DNA of 64,000 nt from Owenweeksia sp048267305 (GTDB lineage Bacteria > Bacteroidota > Bacteroidia > Flavobacteriales > Schleiferiaceae). The first letter of the stretch is position 1. Every line of letters starts with the position of its first letter. Shown piece by piece: positions 45,490 through 54,632 of this stretch. The stretch covers positions 124,001 to 188,000 of the forward strand of contig JBLWXT010000005.1 of the NCBI GenBank assembly GCA_048267305.1, given 5' to 3'. The translations under genes were made by a program, and so were the position numbers. The notes below the pieces were generated by a model. That model did no database searches and was not told the origin of the DNA. It worked only from the letters and a program-made list of their open reading frames with translations.

Positions 45490-45897
45490 ATGAGCATTAC
45501 ATCAAAAGTTGTTTATCAGGGTGGGTTGAGAACTGAAGCAGAACACATACATTCTGGCCAAAATTTTATTACAGATGCGCCCCTCGATAATAACGGTAAG
45601 GGAGAGGCCTTTTCTCCCACCGATTTAATGTCTACATCACTTGCCGCATGTATGCTTACAGTTATGGGTATTAAAGCCCGTTCCATGGATTTTGATCTGG
45701 AGGAAACTTCGGCAGAGATAGTTAAGGTAATGGAATCCAATCCCAGAAGAGTGGGGGAAATTCAGGTTAAAGTTTCTCTAAAGGATAATTGTGACGATCA
45801 TACCAAAAGGGTTTTGGAAAAGATTGGACGTACTTGTCCCGTAGCTCAAAGCCTTTCAGCAGATTTGAAACAAACAATCACCTTTGAATGGAAATAA
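45490..45897 (+). CDS. OsmC/Ohr family peroxiredoxin-like protein
   Basis: 135 residues. Reduces organic hydroperoxides using two cysteines: the first in SLAACMLTVMG (about Cys54) and the second in GRTCPVAQSL (about Cys118). An FSPTDLMSTSLAACML-type helix and the closing TITFEWK strand complete the fold. It lies 9 bp after yebC and overlaps the next gene by 10 bp, so three genes form an operon. Confidence 0.9.
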   Translation: MSITSKVVYQGGLRTEAEHIHSGQNFITDAPLDNNGKGEAFSPTDLMSTSLAACMLTVMGIKARSMDFDLEETSAEIVKVMESNPRRVGEIQVKVSLKDNCDDHTKRVLEKIGRTCPVAQSLSADLKQTITFEWK

Positions 45898-46409
45898 CTA
45901 AAAACGGATTCCGGTATCTGATTCTTGCTTTAGCCCTTTTTGTTTATGCAAATGGAGCATTTGCCCAACATGATGTTGCCATTGCCAAAGGAGCGGCCAA
46001 ATACTCCAAAGCCCTCACAAAAGCGCAATGGGAAAAGGTTTTAGATTTAACCTATCCCGAAATCATTACCAGAAATGGTGGTCGGCAGGCGATGATTAAC
46101 AAGTCTAAAGCTTTTGAAGCAGAGATGCTACAACGTGGCTTTGAGTTAAAAAAAGCAGAGCTTTCTGAACCCCTGGCAGTTTATATAAGTGGAAAATTCC
46201 TGATGTGTGCTGTGCCCATGCGGCTCACTTTTAGTGGGCCATTGGGTAAATTGTATTCAGAATCGAGTTTGTTGGCTGTGTCATCTGACGAAGGCAAAAC
46301 GTGGACCTACATAGATATGGCACAGGTTCAGATCAATCAGCTGGCGGAGATTTTTCCGGAGATCAATCCCCGATTGAGCATTCCGCCAAAAAGGATTTCT
46401 CAGGATTAA
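45888..46409 (+). CDS. Secreted protein of unknown function
   Basis: 173 residues with a signal peptide (GFRYLILALALFVYANGAFAQ). The mature part starts HDVAIAKGAAKYSKALTKAQW and shows an alpha-beta pattern that could be an NTF2-like fold (LDLTYPEIITRNGG ... TWTYIDMAQ), but I do not recognise the family. It overlaps osmC by 10 bp, so it is translated from the same transcript. Confidence 0.6.
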   Translation: MEITKNGFRYLILALALFVYANGAFAQHDVAIAKGAAKYSKALTKAQWEKVLDLTYPEIITRNGGRQAMINKSKAFEAEMLQRGFELKKAELSEPLAVYISGKFLMCAVPMRLTFSGPLGKLYSESSLLAVSSDEGKTWTYIDMAQVQINQLAEIFPEINPRLSIPPKRISQD

Positions 46410-46491
46410 GTAATTGTTTCCCTGTTTTCTTGATAAAAAAGAAGTAAAGGAGTGAACAACATGGTAGAAGATCTTCCCAAAATAAACAACT

Positions 46492-47621
46492 TTAGAACAA
46501 GGCTATTTGTCCATCTCTTGGAGGCCTTTCAAATAAGGAGGTTGTGAGCGGCTTAATGCTCCGTCCCATAAAAAAACGCTTCCGCGCCAATTTCATCATG
46601 GCCGAAATGTTTTCGGCAACCTTACCATCACCGCGCATCCTGCGGCCAAAATTACTGTCGTTTAATGCTCCACCATGGGTTTCCTCAATTTGATGGAGGA
46701 TTTTATCCGCTCTGTCTGGATAATGGACCAGGCACCAGTCTCTGAATATTTCAGCCACTTGCCCGTTAAGCCTCACCATGGTGTAGGCTATGGAGGATGC
46801 ACCGGCATTGGCCACGGCTTCCGCCAGGTTCATTATTTCGTGGCTATTGAGCCCTGGAATAATGGGTGCCATCATCACATTTACAGGAACACCAATATCA
46901 GATAGGGTTTTTACAGTTTCAATTCGCTTTTTAGCGGAAGCGGTTCGCGGCTCAAGCTTTCTTCTTAATTTTTCATCCAAGGTTGTGATAGACACGTTAA
47001 CTCTAATAAGATTGTGCGAAGCCAGTTTTTCCACTATATCCAAATCGCGCAATATGAGCGAGTTTTTAGTGATAATGCCAACGGGGTGTTTAAATTTTAA
47101 AAATACTTCGAGCAGTTGGCGGGTAATTTTTAAATCGTGCTCAATGGGTTGGTAGCAATCCGTATTACCTGATAACACAATCCGTATTACCTGATAACAC
47201 AATCCGTATTACCTGATAACACAATGCTTTGAGGCTTCCAGCTCTTTTTATATAAAAACTCTTCCAGCAGCTGCGGTGCATTTCTTTTTACAAGGATATT
47301 CTCTTCAAATTCGCTGCCAGCACTATATCCCCAGTATTCATGAGAGTTTCGGGCGTAGCAATAGGCACAGCCGTGTTCGCAGCCCTGATAGGGATTCAGA
47401 CTCCAGTTCATGCCTACATCAGGACTCACTACCTTATTTACGATGGTTTTTGGGGAAACCTCAATGATTTTGGTTTTGCGCTGTTGAGAAACATCTTCAC
47501 CATTAAGGCGCAGATGCTCCAGATAGCTATCCAGAGTGTTATATTGATATTCGGAAAATCGGTTGTGGGTTTCTATTTGTGCACCTCTCCCTTTTTTGTA
47601 TGTGCTGGCCTCTCTCTTCAT
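46492..47621 (-). pseudogene. PA0069/Rv2578c-type radical SAM gene interrupted by a 22-bp tandem repeat
   Basis: Two adjacent frames form one gene. The first (47621-47187, 144 residues) has the radical-SAM cluster motif CEHGCAYC in PYQGCEHGCAYCYARNSHEYW and runs to SIVLSGNTDC, then VIR and a stop. The second (from 47202) resumes at SGNTDCYQPIEHDLKITRQLL and continues 220 residues to the end. One copy of the 22-bp repeat would join them at NTDC-YQP, as in the family, giving 361 residues. Three copies are present (44 extra bases, two over a multiple of three). The family resembles spore photoproduct lyase; its function is unknown. Off-state of a slippage switch, a true pseudogene, or assembly error are all possible. 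Confidence 0.85.
47156..47225. repeat. 22-bp tandem repeat, 3.2 copies, in the radical SAM gene
   Basis: Units begin at 47161, 47183 and 47205 with CGTATTACCTGATAACAC and are identical. Partial unit ends extend the tract by 5 bases on the left and 1 on the right. Slipped-strand replication errors could add or remove a unit. Confidence 0.93.
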
Positions 47622-47804
47622 AATTCATTTCAACAGCTCAAAAGTAAATATCTCACCTCACACTCACTAATGTAATATGTACACTTAGCACTACATAAGT
47701 AGGTCTGGTATTACATGTTTTTACCAAAAAAATAACCTGTAAGAGGAGGGGGGAAAAGCATTATTTTACCAATGCTCCGTTTAAAAAGGTGGATAATTTG
47801 GGTT

Positions 47805-49394
47805 ATGGTAAAAAAGGATAATAAAAAAGATATAAAAATTGAAGGTAATAATGAGGCTGCAAAAAGCGCGCTTGCCAATGATATTGAAAATAAGGAGGTA
47901 AAGAAGGTTGATCAGTTGGTAATGGGTTTGTTACATGATGACGAATTGAGTAAGAATTTGCATAATATACTCAATGACATGGGGGCTGGAATATGGATTT
48001 GGGACATACAATTTAATAGAGAGTTTTGGTCAGAAAAGCTGTATGAAATTTTTGGATATCGCCCGGATAAGGTAACAACAAATCATGAAAACTTTTTAGA
48101 CTTTGTACACCCTGATGATCAAACAGCCTGGGTTGGCGCCCTCAAAAAACATTTAAACGAAGGTGCTCCGTTTAAAATTGAAGTAAGACTCCTACATGGT
48201 GATGGGAAATTCAGATGGTTTATAGCTTATGGTCATGCTACGCTTAATAAGGATGGTGTGCCGGTAAAAATGGCTGGTGCTATAATAGACATTCAGGAGG
48301 AAAAGCTTAGGGAACAGGAAAAGAGACGTCATGAAGTATTGCTTAAAGAAGCCGGGCGTACAGCGAAGCTTGGAGCATGGGAGATCGATCTGTGCTTAAA
48401 AACCCTCTTTTGGAGTGATGAAGTTTATATAATTCATGAAATTCCGTCAGAAAACAAAATTGCACTGGAGAACGCTATAGATTTTTACCATGATGATTAT
48501 AAGGAAATGGTGAAGCTTGCGGCAAGAAAATGTATTGAGGAAGGAATTAATTGGGATTTGGAGTGTAAGTTGATTACCGGAAAGGGCAGGGAAATTTGGG
48601 TGAGGTCAACCGGAATGCCTATCACGGATTCTAAAGGTACTTGTATTGGGATAAGAGGGGTTTTTCAGGATATCGATGAAAAAAAGAACAGGGAACTGGA
48701 CCTGAAGAAGACTCTGAAGATGCTCCAAAAACAAAATGACCGATTGTTGGATTTCGCCTATATCGTTTCGCATAATTTGCGCTCGCATACCAGTAATTTA
48801 AAGGGGATATTCAATACACTTAGCATGTGTGAGGAAGAGGAAAAGGAAGTATTGCTGGGCCATATTAATGAAACTGCTGACAAGTTGGGTGAAACTATTG
48901 AGCACCTGGGTGAAGTGGTTAAAATACAGTCTTCGGTTGATGTAGTAAAGGAAGTGGTGTCTGTTTCCAAAGTTTATCAAAGGATAAACGGCCAATTGGC
49001 TAATGTTATAAAAAGCAGTGGTGTGGAAATTCAAACAGAGTTTTTGGTAGATGAGTTTCTATTTGTGAAGACCTATTTCGACTCAATTTTACAAAATCTG
49101 CTTAGCAATGCCATTAATTTTAGAGATAACAGCCGGCCCTTAAAGGTGTATTTAAAAACCTTCAGAAGTGAGGAAACGGGGCAGATGGTTTTAAGTTGTA
49201 GTGATAACGGTACCGGAATTGATCTTAAAAGGCATGGCCATAAGATATTCAGTATGTATAAAACCTTTGATAAAGACAGGTCATCACGAGGTGTAGGTTT
49301 ATTTATGGTTAAAAATCAGATAGAAGCATTTGGCGGCTCCATAGAGGTGGAAAGTCAGATAGGTGAAGGGGCTTCCTTCAGAGTTTATTTTTAG
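47805..49394 (+). CDS. PAS-domain sensor histidine kinase
   Basis: 529 residues from ATG at 47805; ATG at 47772 adds 11. No membrane segment, so cytoplasmic. Two PAS_3-like domains (about 45-165 with WIWDIQFNREFWSEKLYEIFGY, and about 175-300 with GAWEIDLCLKTLFWSDEVY), a short linker, a HisKA-like region with the His in FAYIVSHNLRSHTSNL (about 323), and HATPase with NLLSNAINFRD, SDNGTGIDL and RGVGLFMVKNQIEAFGG. A soluble orphan kinase; no regulator gene is next to it. Start choice is uncertain. Confidence 0.88.
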   Translation: MVKKDNKKDIKIEGNNEAAKSALANDIENKEVKKVDQLVMGLLHDDELSKNLHNILNDMGAGIWIWDIQFNREFWSEKLYEIFGYRPDKVTTNHENFLDFVHPDDQTAWVGALKKHLNEGAPFKIEVRLLHGDGKFRWFIAYGHATLNKDGVPVKMAGAIIDIQEEKLREQEKRRHEVLLKEAGRTAKLGAWEIDLCLKTLFWSDEVYIIHEIPSENKIALENAIDFYHDDYKEMVKLAARKCIEEGINWDLECKLITGKGREIWVRSTGMPITDSKGTCIGIRGVFQDIDEKKNRELDLKKTLKMLQKQNDRLLDFAYIVSHNLRSHTSNLKGIFNTLSMCEEEEKEVLLGHINETADKLGETIEHLGEVVKIQSSVDVVKEVVSVSKVYQRINGQLANVIKSSGVEIQTEFLVDEFLFVKTYFDSILQNLLSNAINFRDNSRPLKVYLKTFRSEETGQMVLSCSDNGTGIDLKRHGHKIFSMYKTFDKDRSSRGVGLFMVKNQIEAFGGSIEVESQIGEGASFRVYF

Positions 49395-49518
49395 GTAAAT
49401 CCAAAATTCCAAACACCCAAAATTTCGTTTGCAGAAGGTTCTCATGAATTTTAAACAGGCTGCTGATAGGCTGTGGTTTGGTAAAAACTCTATTTTTACG
49501 CCTTGAAAAAATCAAACT

Positions 49519-50346
49519 ATGTCAGCAAAACTTTTAGAAGGAAAGAGAGGAATCATATTCGGAGCACTAGATAGCAATTCAATCGCCTGGAAAGTGGCAG
49601 AACAAGCCGCACATCACGGTGCCAAATTTGTTTTGTCAAATGCCCCTGTGGCCCTGCGCATGGGAGCCATTAATACACTGGCAGAAGAAACCGGTTCAAT
49701 TGTTATTCCTGCGGATGCTACAAGTGTTGAGGATTTGGAGAACCTTTTTACCAAGGCCGAAGAGCATTTGGGTGGTAAGCTTGACTTTGTGCTACACTCC
49801 ATTGGTATGTCTATCAATGTAAGGAAAGGACAGCATTATACTGATGCCAACTACGATTGGATGGCTAAAGGCTGGGATATTTCAGCAGTGTCGTTTCATA
49901 AAGTAATGCAAACTGCCTGGAAACTTGATAGCATGGCAGAGTGGGGTAGTATAGTGGGGTTAACTTATATGGCTGCACAGCGTACCTTTCCTGATTATAA
50001 TGATATGGCAGATAATAAGGCCCACTTGGAAAGCATTGCCCGTAGCTTTGGTTACCACTGGGGTGTTCGCAAAAAAGTACGTGTAAATACCATTTCTCAA
50101 TCGCCAACGGCAACTACTGCCGGTAGTGGTGTAAAGGGTTTTGACGGCTTTATAAAGTATGCAGATAAAATGAGCCCACTGGGCAATGCCAGTGCAGAGT
50201 CATGTGCCAACTATGTAATCAGTATGTTTTCAGATTATACCAAGATGGTAACTATGCAAAACCTTTATCACGATGGTGGATTCAGCAATATGGGCGTGAG
50301 TGATGCTGTAATGGCTCAGTTTATGAACAACAATTTGGAAGAATAA
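49519..50346 (+). CDS. fabI: Enoyl-[acyl-carrier-protein] reductase (NADH)
   Basis: 275 residues. Last step of each fatty-acid elongation cycle: reduces trans-2-enoyl-ACP. The short-chain dehydrogenase fold with FabI spacing: nucleotide loop GALDSNSIAW (15-24), Tyr150, Tyr160 and Lys167, with Y-x9-Y-x6-K as in E. coli FabI (146, 156, 163). SQSPTATTAGSGVKGF is the substrate loop and DGGFSNMG the C-terminal mark. The nucleotide loop differs from the usual GVANxxSIA, as in the Bacteroidota branch. A terminator follows at 50386. Confidence 0.93.
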   Translation: MSAKLLEGKRGIIFGALDSNSIAWKVAEQAAHHGAKFVLSNAPVALRMGAINTLAEETGSIVIPADATSVEDLENLFTKAEEHLGGKLDFVLHSIGMSINVRKGQHYTDANYDWMAKGWDISAVSFHKVMQTAWKLDSMAEWGSIVGLTYMAAQRTFPDYNDMADNKAHLESIARSFGYHWGVRKKVRVNTISQSPTATTAGSGVKGFDGFIKYADKMSPLGNASAESCANYVISMFSDYTKMVTMQNLYHDGGFSNMGVSDAVMAQFMNNNLEE

Positions 50347-50385
50347 TTTTAAGTAGGAAGTTCGAAAGTCGAAATACGAAAAGCA

Positions 50386-50421
50386 AAACCCTGGAGGAGT
50401 AATATCTTTCAGGGTTTTTTT
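50386..50421 (+). terminator. fabI terminator
   Basis: AAACCCTG / CAGGGTTT stem with a longer loop and T run, about 40 bp past the fabI stop. Confidence 0.65.
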
Positions 50422-50438
50422 ATTGCTGTGAAGCGATT

Positions 50439-50927
50439 TTATTTTATATAATAGTAACCTTTCCCGGCCTCAAAATATTCAATTACTCTTCTTACAAGTC
50501 TGTCATAAACATCGTGAGAGGTGTAAGGACGTCTATACTTTCTAATTCGCTTAAGGTCATTTTTAATTTCCTTTTTAATTTCATCAGAAAATAGCTCGGT
50601 ATCCTTCACAAGTACAAACTCAATCCACTTGGCAGATCTTACATAAGAGCGATCCCAATTGACATTTCCATTTCTTCTGGCCTCGTCTCTAAATCCCTCT
50701 ATATAAGTTAGTAACTCACCATAATCTGATTTGAATGGATCTCTACGTGGAGCATCTGCTATCAAAATGGAATCAGCTTTAAGGCGATAATAAGCCTCTA
50801 AAGGGTTGTCACTATTTACAGGATAAAAGTCTTTATTGAATTCTGATTTTGATATCTCCTGGCAATGGCTTTCAAAAGAGATTAGAAGTAAAGTTAAAAA
50901 GGATAGTACTATGGATATCCTTCTCAA
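50439..50927 (-). CDS. Secreted protein of unknown function, last gene of the kds operon
   Basis: 162 residues; signal peptide (IVLSFLTLLLISFESHCQ), then a charged helical domain (RRDPFKSDYGELLTYIEGF, RYRRPYTSHDVYDRLVRR). Not recognised. It overlaps kdsC by 4 bp (ATGA), so it is co-translated with the Kdo genes. A role in LPS or the envelope is possible from this position only. Confidence 0.6.
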   Translation of the reverse strand: MRRISIVLSFLTLLLISFESHCQEISKSEFNKDFYPVNSDNPLEAYYRLKADSILIADAPRRDPFKSDYGELLTYIEGFRDEARRNGNVNWDRSYVRSAKWIEFVLVKDTELFSDEIKKEIKNDLKRIRKYRRPYTSHDVYDRLVRRVIEYFEAGKGYYYIK

Positions 50928-51574
50928 TTGTTGGGCAATAAATAATCCTCAATCAACTCCCTTACGCAGCCTTCACCGCCTTTCAGGCTTAGCACCACTT
51001 CGGCAGTTTGCTTTACAGCAGATACGGCATCGGCAGGACAGAAGGAGGCACCAACCTTTTCAAGAATAGGAATATCGGTAACGTCATCACCTATGTAGGC
51101 GATGTTTTCAAAATCCAGTTTCAGGCGATCCATCCATCCTTTTAGGATTTCCAGTTTTGGGTGTTTACCCACATAAACGTGCTCCACACCCAGCATTTCT
51201 GCTCGCTTTTCCACAATACCCGTGCTTATACCAGCACTAATAATACCTGTTAACCTACCCTGTAGGCGGAAAAGCTTAATGCCTTGCCCATCCTTGGCGT
51301 TAAAGCGCTTTATCTCATCACCATTTTTACTGAATATCATGGCGCCATCGGTTAAAACGCCATCGCAGTCCATGATTAGCATTTTAATATCCCGGCTCCT
51401 TATTTCCTCACGCTTTGCTAAATCCCTTGTCAGGAGATGTTCCATTGGGATGGAGGTTTCGGCAGCTACCTGTATCAGGCCATCCAGCTCGCTGGCCTGT
51501 GTGGGGATATTTTGAATTAATCCTTTGGCAAGCAGATAGTCGAGGTTCTCGCGGAATTGGCTTATATCAGTCAT
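50924..51574 (-). CDS. kdsC: Kdo-8-phosphate phosphatase with N-terminal extension
   Basis: 216 residues. Removes phosphate from KDO-8-P. HAD type IIIA: motif I DCDGVLTDG (nucleophile Asp69, acid Asp71), Ser in ISAGIS, Lys in GKHPKLEIL, and motif III GDDVTDIPIL. KdsC is usually 170-190 residues; here about 62 residues (MTDISQFRENLDYLLAKGLI...) come before the HAD core, a helical region with no known match. It overlaps kdsA by 8 bp and the next gene by 4 bp. Confidence 0.87.
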   Translation of the reverse strand: MTDISQFRENLDYLLAKGLIQNIPTQASELDGLIQVAAETSIPMEHLLTRDLAKREEIRSRDIKMLIMDCDGVLTDGAMIFSKNGDEIKRFNAKDGQGIKLFRLQGRLTGIISAGISTGIVEKRAEMLGVEHVYVGKHPKLEILKGWMDRLKLDFENIAYIGDDVTDIPILEKVGASFCPADAVSAVKQTAEVVLSLKGGEGCVRELIEDYLLPNN

Positions 51575-52343
51575 TAAGTGCCTTTCTGATTTTCATGGTT
51601 TTTTCAAGAATTGGCCGCAATTTATCCAGTTGTAGCATAGTATGCGGATCGCTTTTCGCTGATTTAGGATCAGGATGAGTTTCAATAAAAAATCCATCGG
51701 CACCAGTAGCGGCAGCCGAAAGAGCAATGGTTTCAATTAAGGTAGGATCGCCACCGGTTACACCTTCGGTTTTATTGGGTTTCTGCACAGAGTGGGTGCA
51801 ATCCATAATTACCGGTACACCGTGCGCTTTCAATCGGTAGATAGAAGTTGCATCCACCACAAGATCGGAATAGCCAAAGGTTACCCCGCGTTCGCATACC
51901 CAAACATTTTGGTTACCGGTGCTTTGCACCTTTTCTATGGGGAATTGCATGGCTTCAGGCGATAAAAACTGTCCCTTCTTAATGTTGATACCCTTTCCGG
52001 TTTTTCCGGCTGCAATGAGCAGTTCCGTTTGGCGACAGAGGAAAGCGGGAATTTGAATATGATCTACATATTGGGCAACCAGGGCTGCTTCGTGGCTTTC
52101 GTGGATATCAGTAATGGTTTCCACGCCCAGCTCTTCGCCAACTTCTTTAAGTATGTTTAAAGCCTTTTCATCTCCAATTCCGGTAAAGCTATCAAGGCGC
52201 GAGCGATTGGCCTTGCGGTAGCTACCCTTAAATATGTATCGGATATCCAGCTCATCACAAATGGCTTTTACGGTTCTGCCGATATGGAGGGCGGTTTCTT
52301 TATCTTCAATGGCACAGGGGCCGGCTATAAGTGTAAATTTCAT
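51567..52343 (-). CDS. kdsA: Kdo-8-phosphate synthase
   Basis: 258 residues. Condenses arabinose-5-phosphate with phosphoenolpyruvate to KDO-8-P, for LPS inner core. TIM barrel with IAGPCAIEDKETA at the start, FKGSYRKANRS (about 39-49), QIPAFLCRQTELL and FIETHPDPKSAKSDP (about 218-232), all typical. First gene of the kdsA-kdsC-unknown operon. Length normal. A TAATTTTG -7-like element is at 52464-52457 (minus strand). Confidence 0.95.
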   Translation of the reverse strand: MKFTLIAGPCAIEDKETALHIGRTVKAICDELDIRYIFKGSYRKANRSRLDSFTGIGDEKALNILKEVGEELGVETITDIHESHEAALVAQYVDHIQIPAFLCRQTELLIAAGKTGKGINIKKGQFLSPEAMQFPIEKVQSTGNQNVWVCERGVTFGYSDLVVDATSIYRLKAHGVPVIMDCTHSVQKPNKTEGVTGGDPTLIETIALSAAATGADGFFIETHPDPKSAKSDPHTMLQLDKLRPILEKTMKIRKALND

Positions 52344-52570
52344 TGTGGAGTATTTAGTACAGAGTAGTTAGTATAGGGTGGTTGGTATTGATGTTTTGAG
52401 TGGTATTCAAAAATTAGCCGTTCACCTTTATTTTTTAGAGATTCAGTTTGCTTTGCCAAAATTAAATGTTCTTTATGGAAGATGCATTCAATGGTTAATG
52501 CTTTCCTGAATCATAAATTGCATTTGTTTGTGAGGATTTGCACAAATAGTGTATTGAGAATATACATCTG

Positions 52571-53881
52571 TTAAAACCTCAGGGCCACCAAATTGTCATT
52601 AATGCGATTTTTCAGGGTGGAAGATACTTTTACTTTATCAGCGTACTGCAGCCAGTGGCTCACTACTTCCTTTATTTCTTCAATTATCTTTTCTCCTTTT
52701 TTAATGCTGTTTGCCTTTGCGATAGTCATCAGGTCGGCTGTTGTAAGATCCTTGTGTTTGCCGTTAATGCTTAGTGTGTGCTGATTTACCCACACATTGG
52801 TTGGGTCGTAGGAGTAGCAAACGTCATAGGCAGGGGTGAGTTGCCATCTGCCGTTTTGCTTTAGCATAAAAGAGAAGTTTTTGGTATGGTCATCATAATT
52901 GGTGGCCATTACATTAAACACCATCCTGCGGAACATCTGCTCAGCCTCAGGGTAGGTGAGTCTTAACATCCGCATGGTTTGAAACAGCTGTTCATAACTG
53001 TAACTAAAGAGATGGTTATAGTCGAAGTGCTGGATACCGCAAAATGTTTGTACATGATGCTTGATGTCGTTTCCCTCACGATCGTAACGTTTCGTCATAA
53101 AGTGGGCACGGCCATTTTCCTCCAAAAGGTCACATTCCATCATTTCAATTTGGCAATCTACAGCCATTAAGTGGTAGGCGTATTCTACCCGTCCATAGCC
53201 CAGGCTTTCGCCAAACTGGGCATCACTTACTCCATCCAGTTTTAGCAACCAATGCTCAAAGCCTTTAGGGGCATTGGTTTGCCCGGAACGTACCTCGCCT
53301 GTTTTTTTGTTGTAGGCAATTACGGCTTTAGGTCTGGCACCACCTGCAGAAGTCCCGATTTTCAATATTTCCGTCATGGCCTTTTGCTCGTCCTTTTGAA
53401 TATTCACATCAAAATGGGTACGATCAGCAAGCATCTTTTTGGCGACATCCACCAAGGTTTTTAACTCTACCGAAAAGGTTTGTTTACTGGGCTGTAGTTG
53501 TGTGGGTTCAAACTCCAGAGCTCCCATACCACGGGCGCCCATAAAGCATAGTTGCTCCACCGGATTCATACTATTGGGTGGTCGGCCATTTTGTGCCAGC
53601 CAGATATTAATCAGCTGATTTCCATATTTATCGGGGAGAGAGTCTGCCAGTAAGCCTGGAAGGCCTTTAAATGTTGCTGTTTCTTCGTCCTTACCTTTTC
53701 GGAGTTCCGGAAAACTGTAAATACGATCTCCATTGCTAATAGGCATTTTAATAGGAGAGAGGTCATATCCCTTTGTTAAAAAGGATTTAGCATATTGGAA
53801 TATTGCCAATTCGCGGCTGGCATCCCAGCGCACTGCTCCGGCCAGTTGGCCCCATATTTTTACTTCGGCTACGTCTACCAT
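52571..53881 (-). CDS. hipA: HipA-like serine/threonine kinase toxin
   Basis: 436 residues, the size of E. coli HipA, so a full one-piece toxin and not the split HipS-HipT form. N-subdomain 1 at about 1-110 (VKIWGQLAGAVRWDASRELAIFQY), the P-loop region GTSAGGARPKAVIAYNKK (about 177-195), catalytic Asp in NYDDHTKNFSF (about 352-361) and the metal-binding Asp in LTPAYDVCYS. HipA kinases phosphorylate translation enzymes such as glutamyl-tRNA synthetase and cause growth arrest. Its start overlaps the hipB end by 7 bp. Confidence 0.9.
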   Translation of the reverse strand: MVDVAEVKIWGQLAGAVRWDASRELAIFQYAKSFLTKGYDLSPIKMPISNGDRIYSFPELRKGKDEETATFKGLPGLLADSLPDKYGNQLINIWLAQNGRPPNSMNPVEQLCFMGARGMGALEFEPTQLQPSKQTFSVELKTLVDVAKKMLADRTHFDVNIQKDEQKAMTEILKIGTSAGGARPKAVIAYNKKTGEVRSGQTNAPKGFEHWLLKLDGVSDAQFGESLGYGRVEYAYHLMAVDCQIEMMECDLLEENGRAHFMTKRYDREGNDIKHHVQTFCGIQHFDYNHLFSYSYEQLFQTMRMLRLTYPEAEQMFRRMVFNVMATNYDDHTKNFSFMLKQNGRWQLTPAYDVCYSYDPTNVWVNQHTLSINGKHKDLTTADLMTIAKANSIKKGEKIIEEIKEVVSHWLQYADKVKVSSTLKNRINDNLVALRF

Positions 53882-54225
53882 CCTAAGTCGTCATTTGGGG
53901 TTTCGCTACTTTTACCACTGGCGCGCTGCCTTTTGTTCTTTTGCAGTTTGGCATATTCAATGGGGCTTATTTCTTCGCTTACGCTGAAGGCATCCATAAT
54001 ATTTAATAGATCCAATACCCTCAGCACTTTCAGCAGACTGCTTAGGACAGTTTTTTCGCCACGCTCCATAAGGCTAAGGGTAGAGCGACTTATTCCGGCA
54101 GCATTTGCCACCTCAGTTTGTGATTTATTTTGATTGAGCCTGTGGTGCTGTACAAACTTGCCAATGGTTTTTAGCAAAGCGGCATCACTCATGGAAGACC
54201 AGTTTTTGTATGAAGTATCATTCAT
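53875..54225 (-). CDS. hipB: HipB-like antitoxin (HTH, XRE family)
   Basis: 116 residues. Helix-turn-helix at about 35-70 (LNQNKSQTEVANAAGISRSTLSLMERGEKT), the classic XRE fold, followed by a C-terminal tail with a disordered end (RASGKSSETPNDD). Antitoxin that binds HipA and represses the operon. A 5-nt palindrome TGAAT-N4-ATTCA (54252-54265) lies about 27-40 bp before its ATG, a possible operator. Confidence 0.88.
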   Translation of the reverse strand: MNDTSYKNWSSMSDAALLKTIGKFVQHHRLNQNKSQTEVANAAGISRSTLSLMERGEKTVLSSLLKVLRVLDLLNIMDAFSVSEEISPIEYAKLQKNKRQRASGKSSETPNDDLGW

Positions 54226-54632
54226 AGAGCCTTAGTATTTAGGTTAATGTATGAATAAGCATTCAAAGGTATGGATAAATTTTAGGATACAAATGTTGGT
54301 GAATGAAATATCAGTCGAAGAGGCTGCTTAATGAGTTTATTGAATGAATATTGATTCAGGTTTATTTCAACTATCCGTCTCCGCTCAGCCGAGACACCCC
54401 TTCTATCCAGAAGGGAAATTGCTCACTACAACTTTTCGTGGTTTACCGAATGTCATCAGCCCAAAGTATTCCCCTTCGAGGCCGAAGGCTGGGGTACTTG
54501 CAAGCGTTAAAATATGATTGAAAGTAATGAGAGAACCTAGAGGCGTAGGGCCCTTTCCGGCCACAGAGAAACTGTGTGGCGGAAACTAAAAACGAACTGG
54601 ATAAAATGTGATTAACAGACCGGTATTAAATG
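54226..54632. other. Gene-free stretch with three hairpins between hipB and a thioredoxin-like gene
   Basis: No convincing gene in 407 bp. Inverted repeats: CCCTTCT/AGAAGGG with 4-nt loop (54398-54415); CCTTCG/CGAAGG inside CCCC...GGGG (54471-54494); TTCCGGCCACA/TGTGTGGCGGAA with 7-nt loop (54554-54584). It also holds the possible HipB operator near 54252-54265. May be remnants of an insertion next to the toxin-antitoxin pair. Confidence 0.55.

Noticed and set aside
47156..47225. Possible CRISPR array (22-bp repeats)
   Set aside because: Units are contiguous without spacers and lie inside a coding frame; no cas genes nearby.
54398..54585. Insertion sequence or transposon remnant in the hipB upstream gap
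   Set aside because: Three hairpins are present, but no transposase frame, terminal repeats or target duplication were found.
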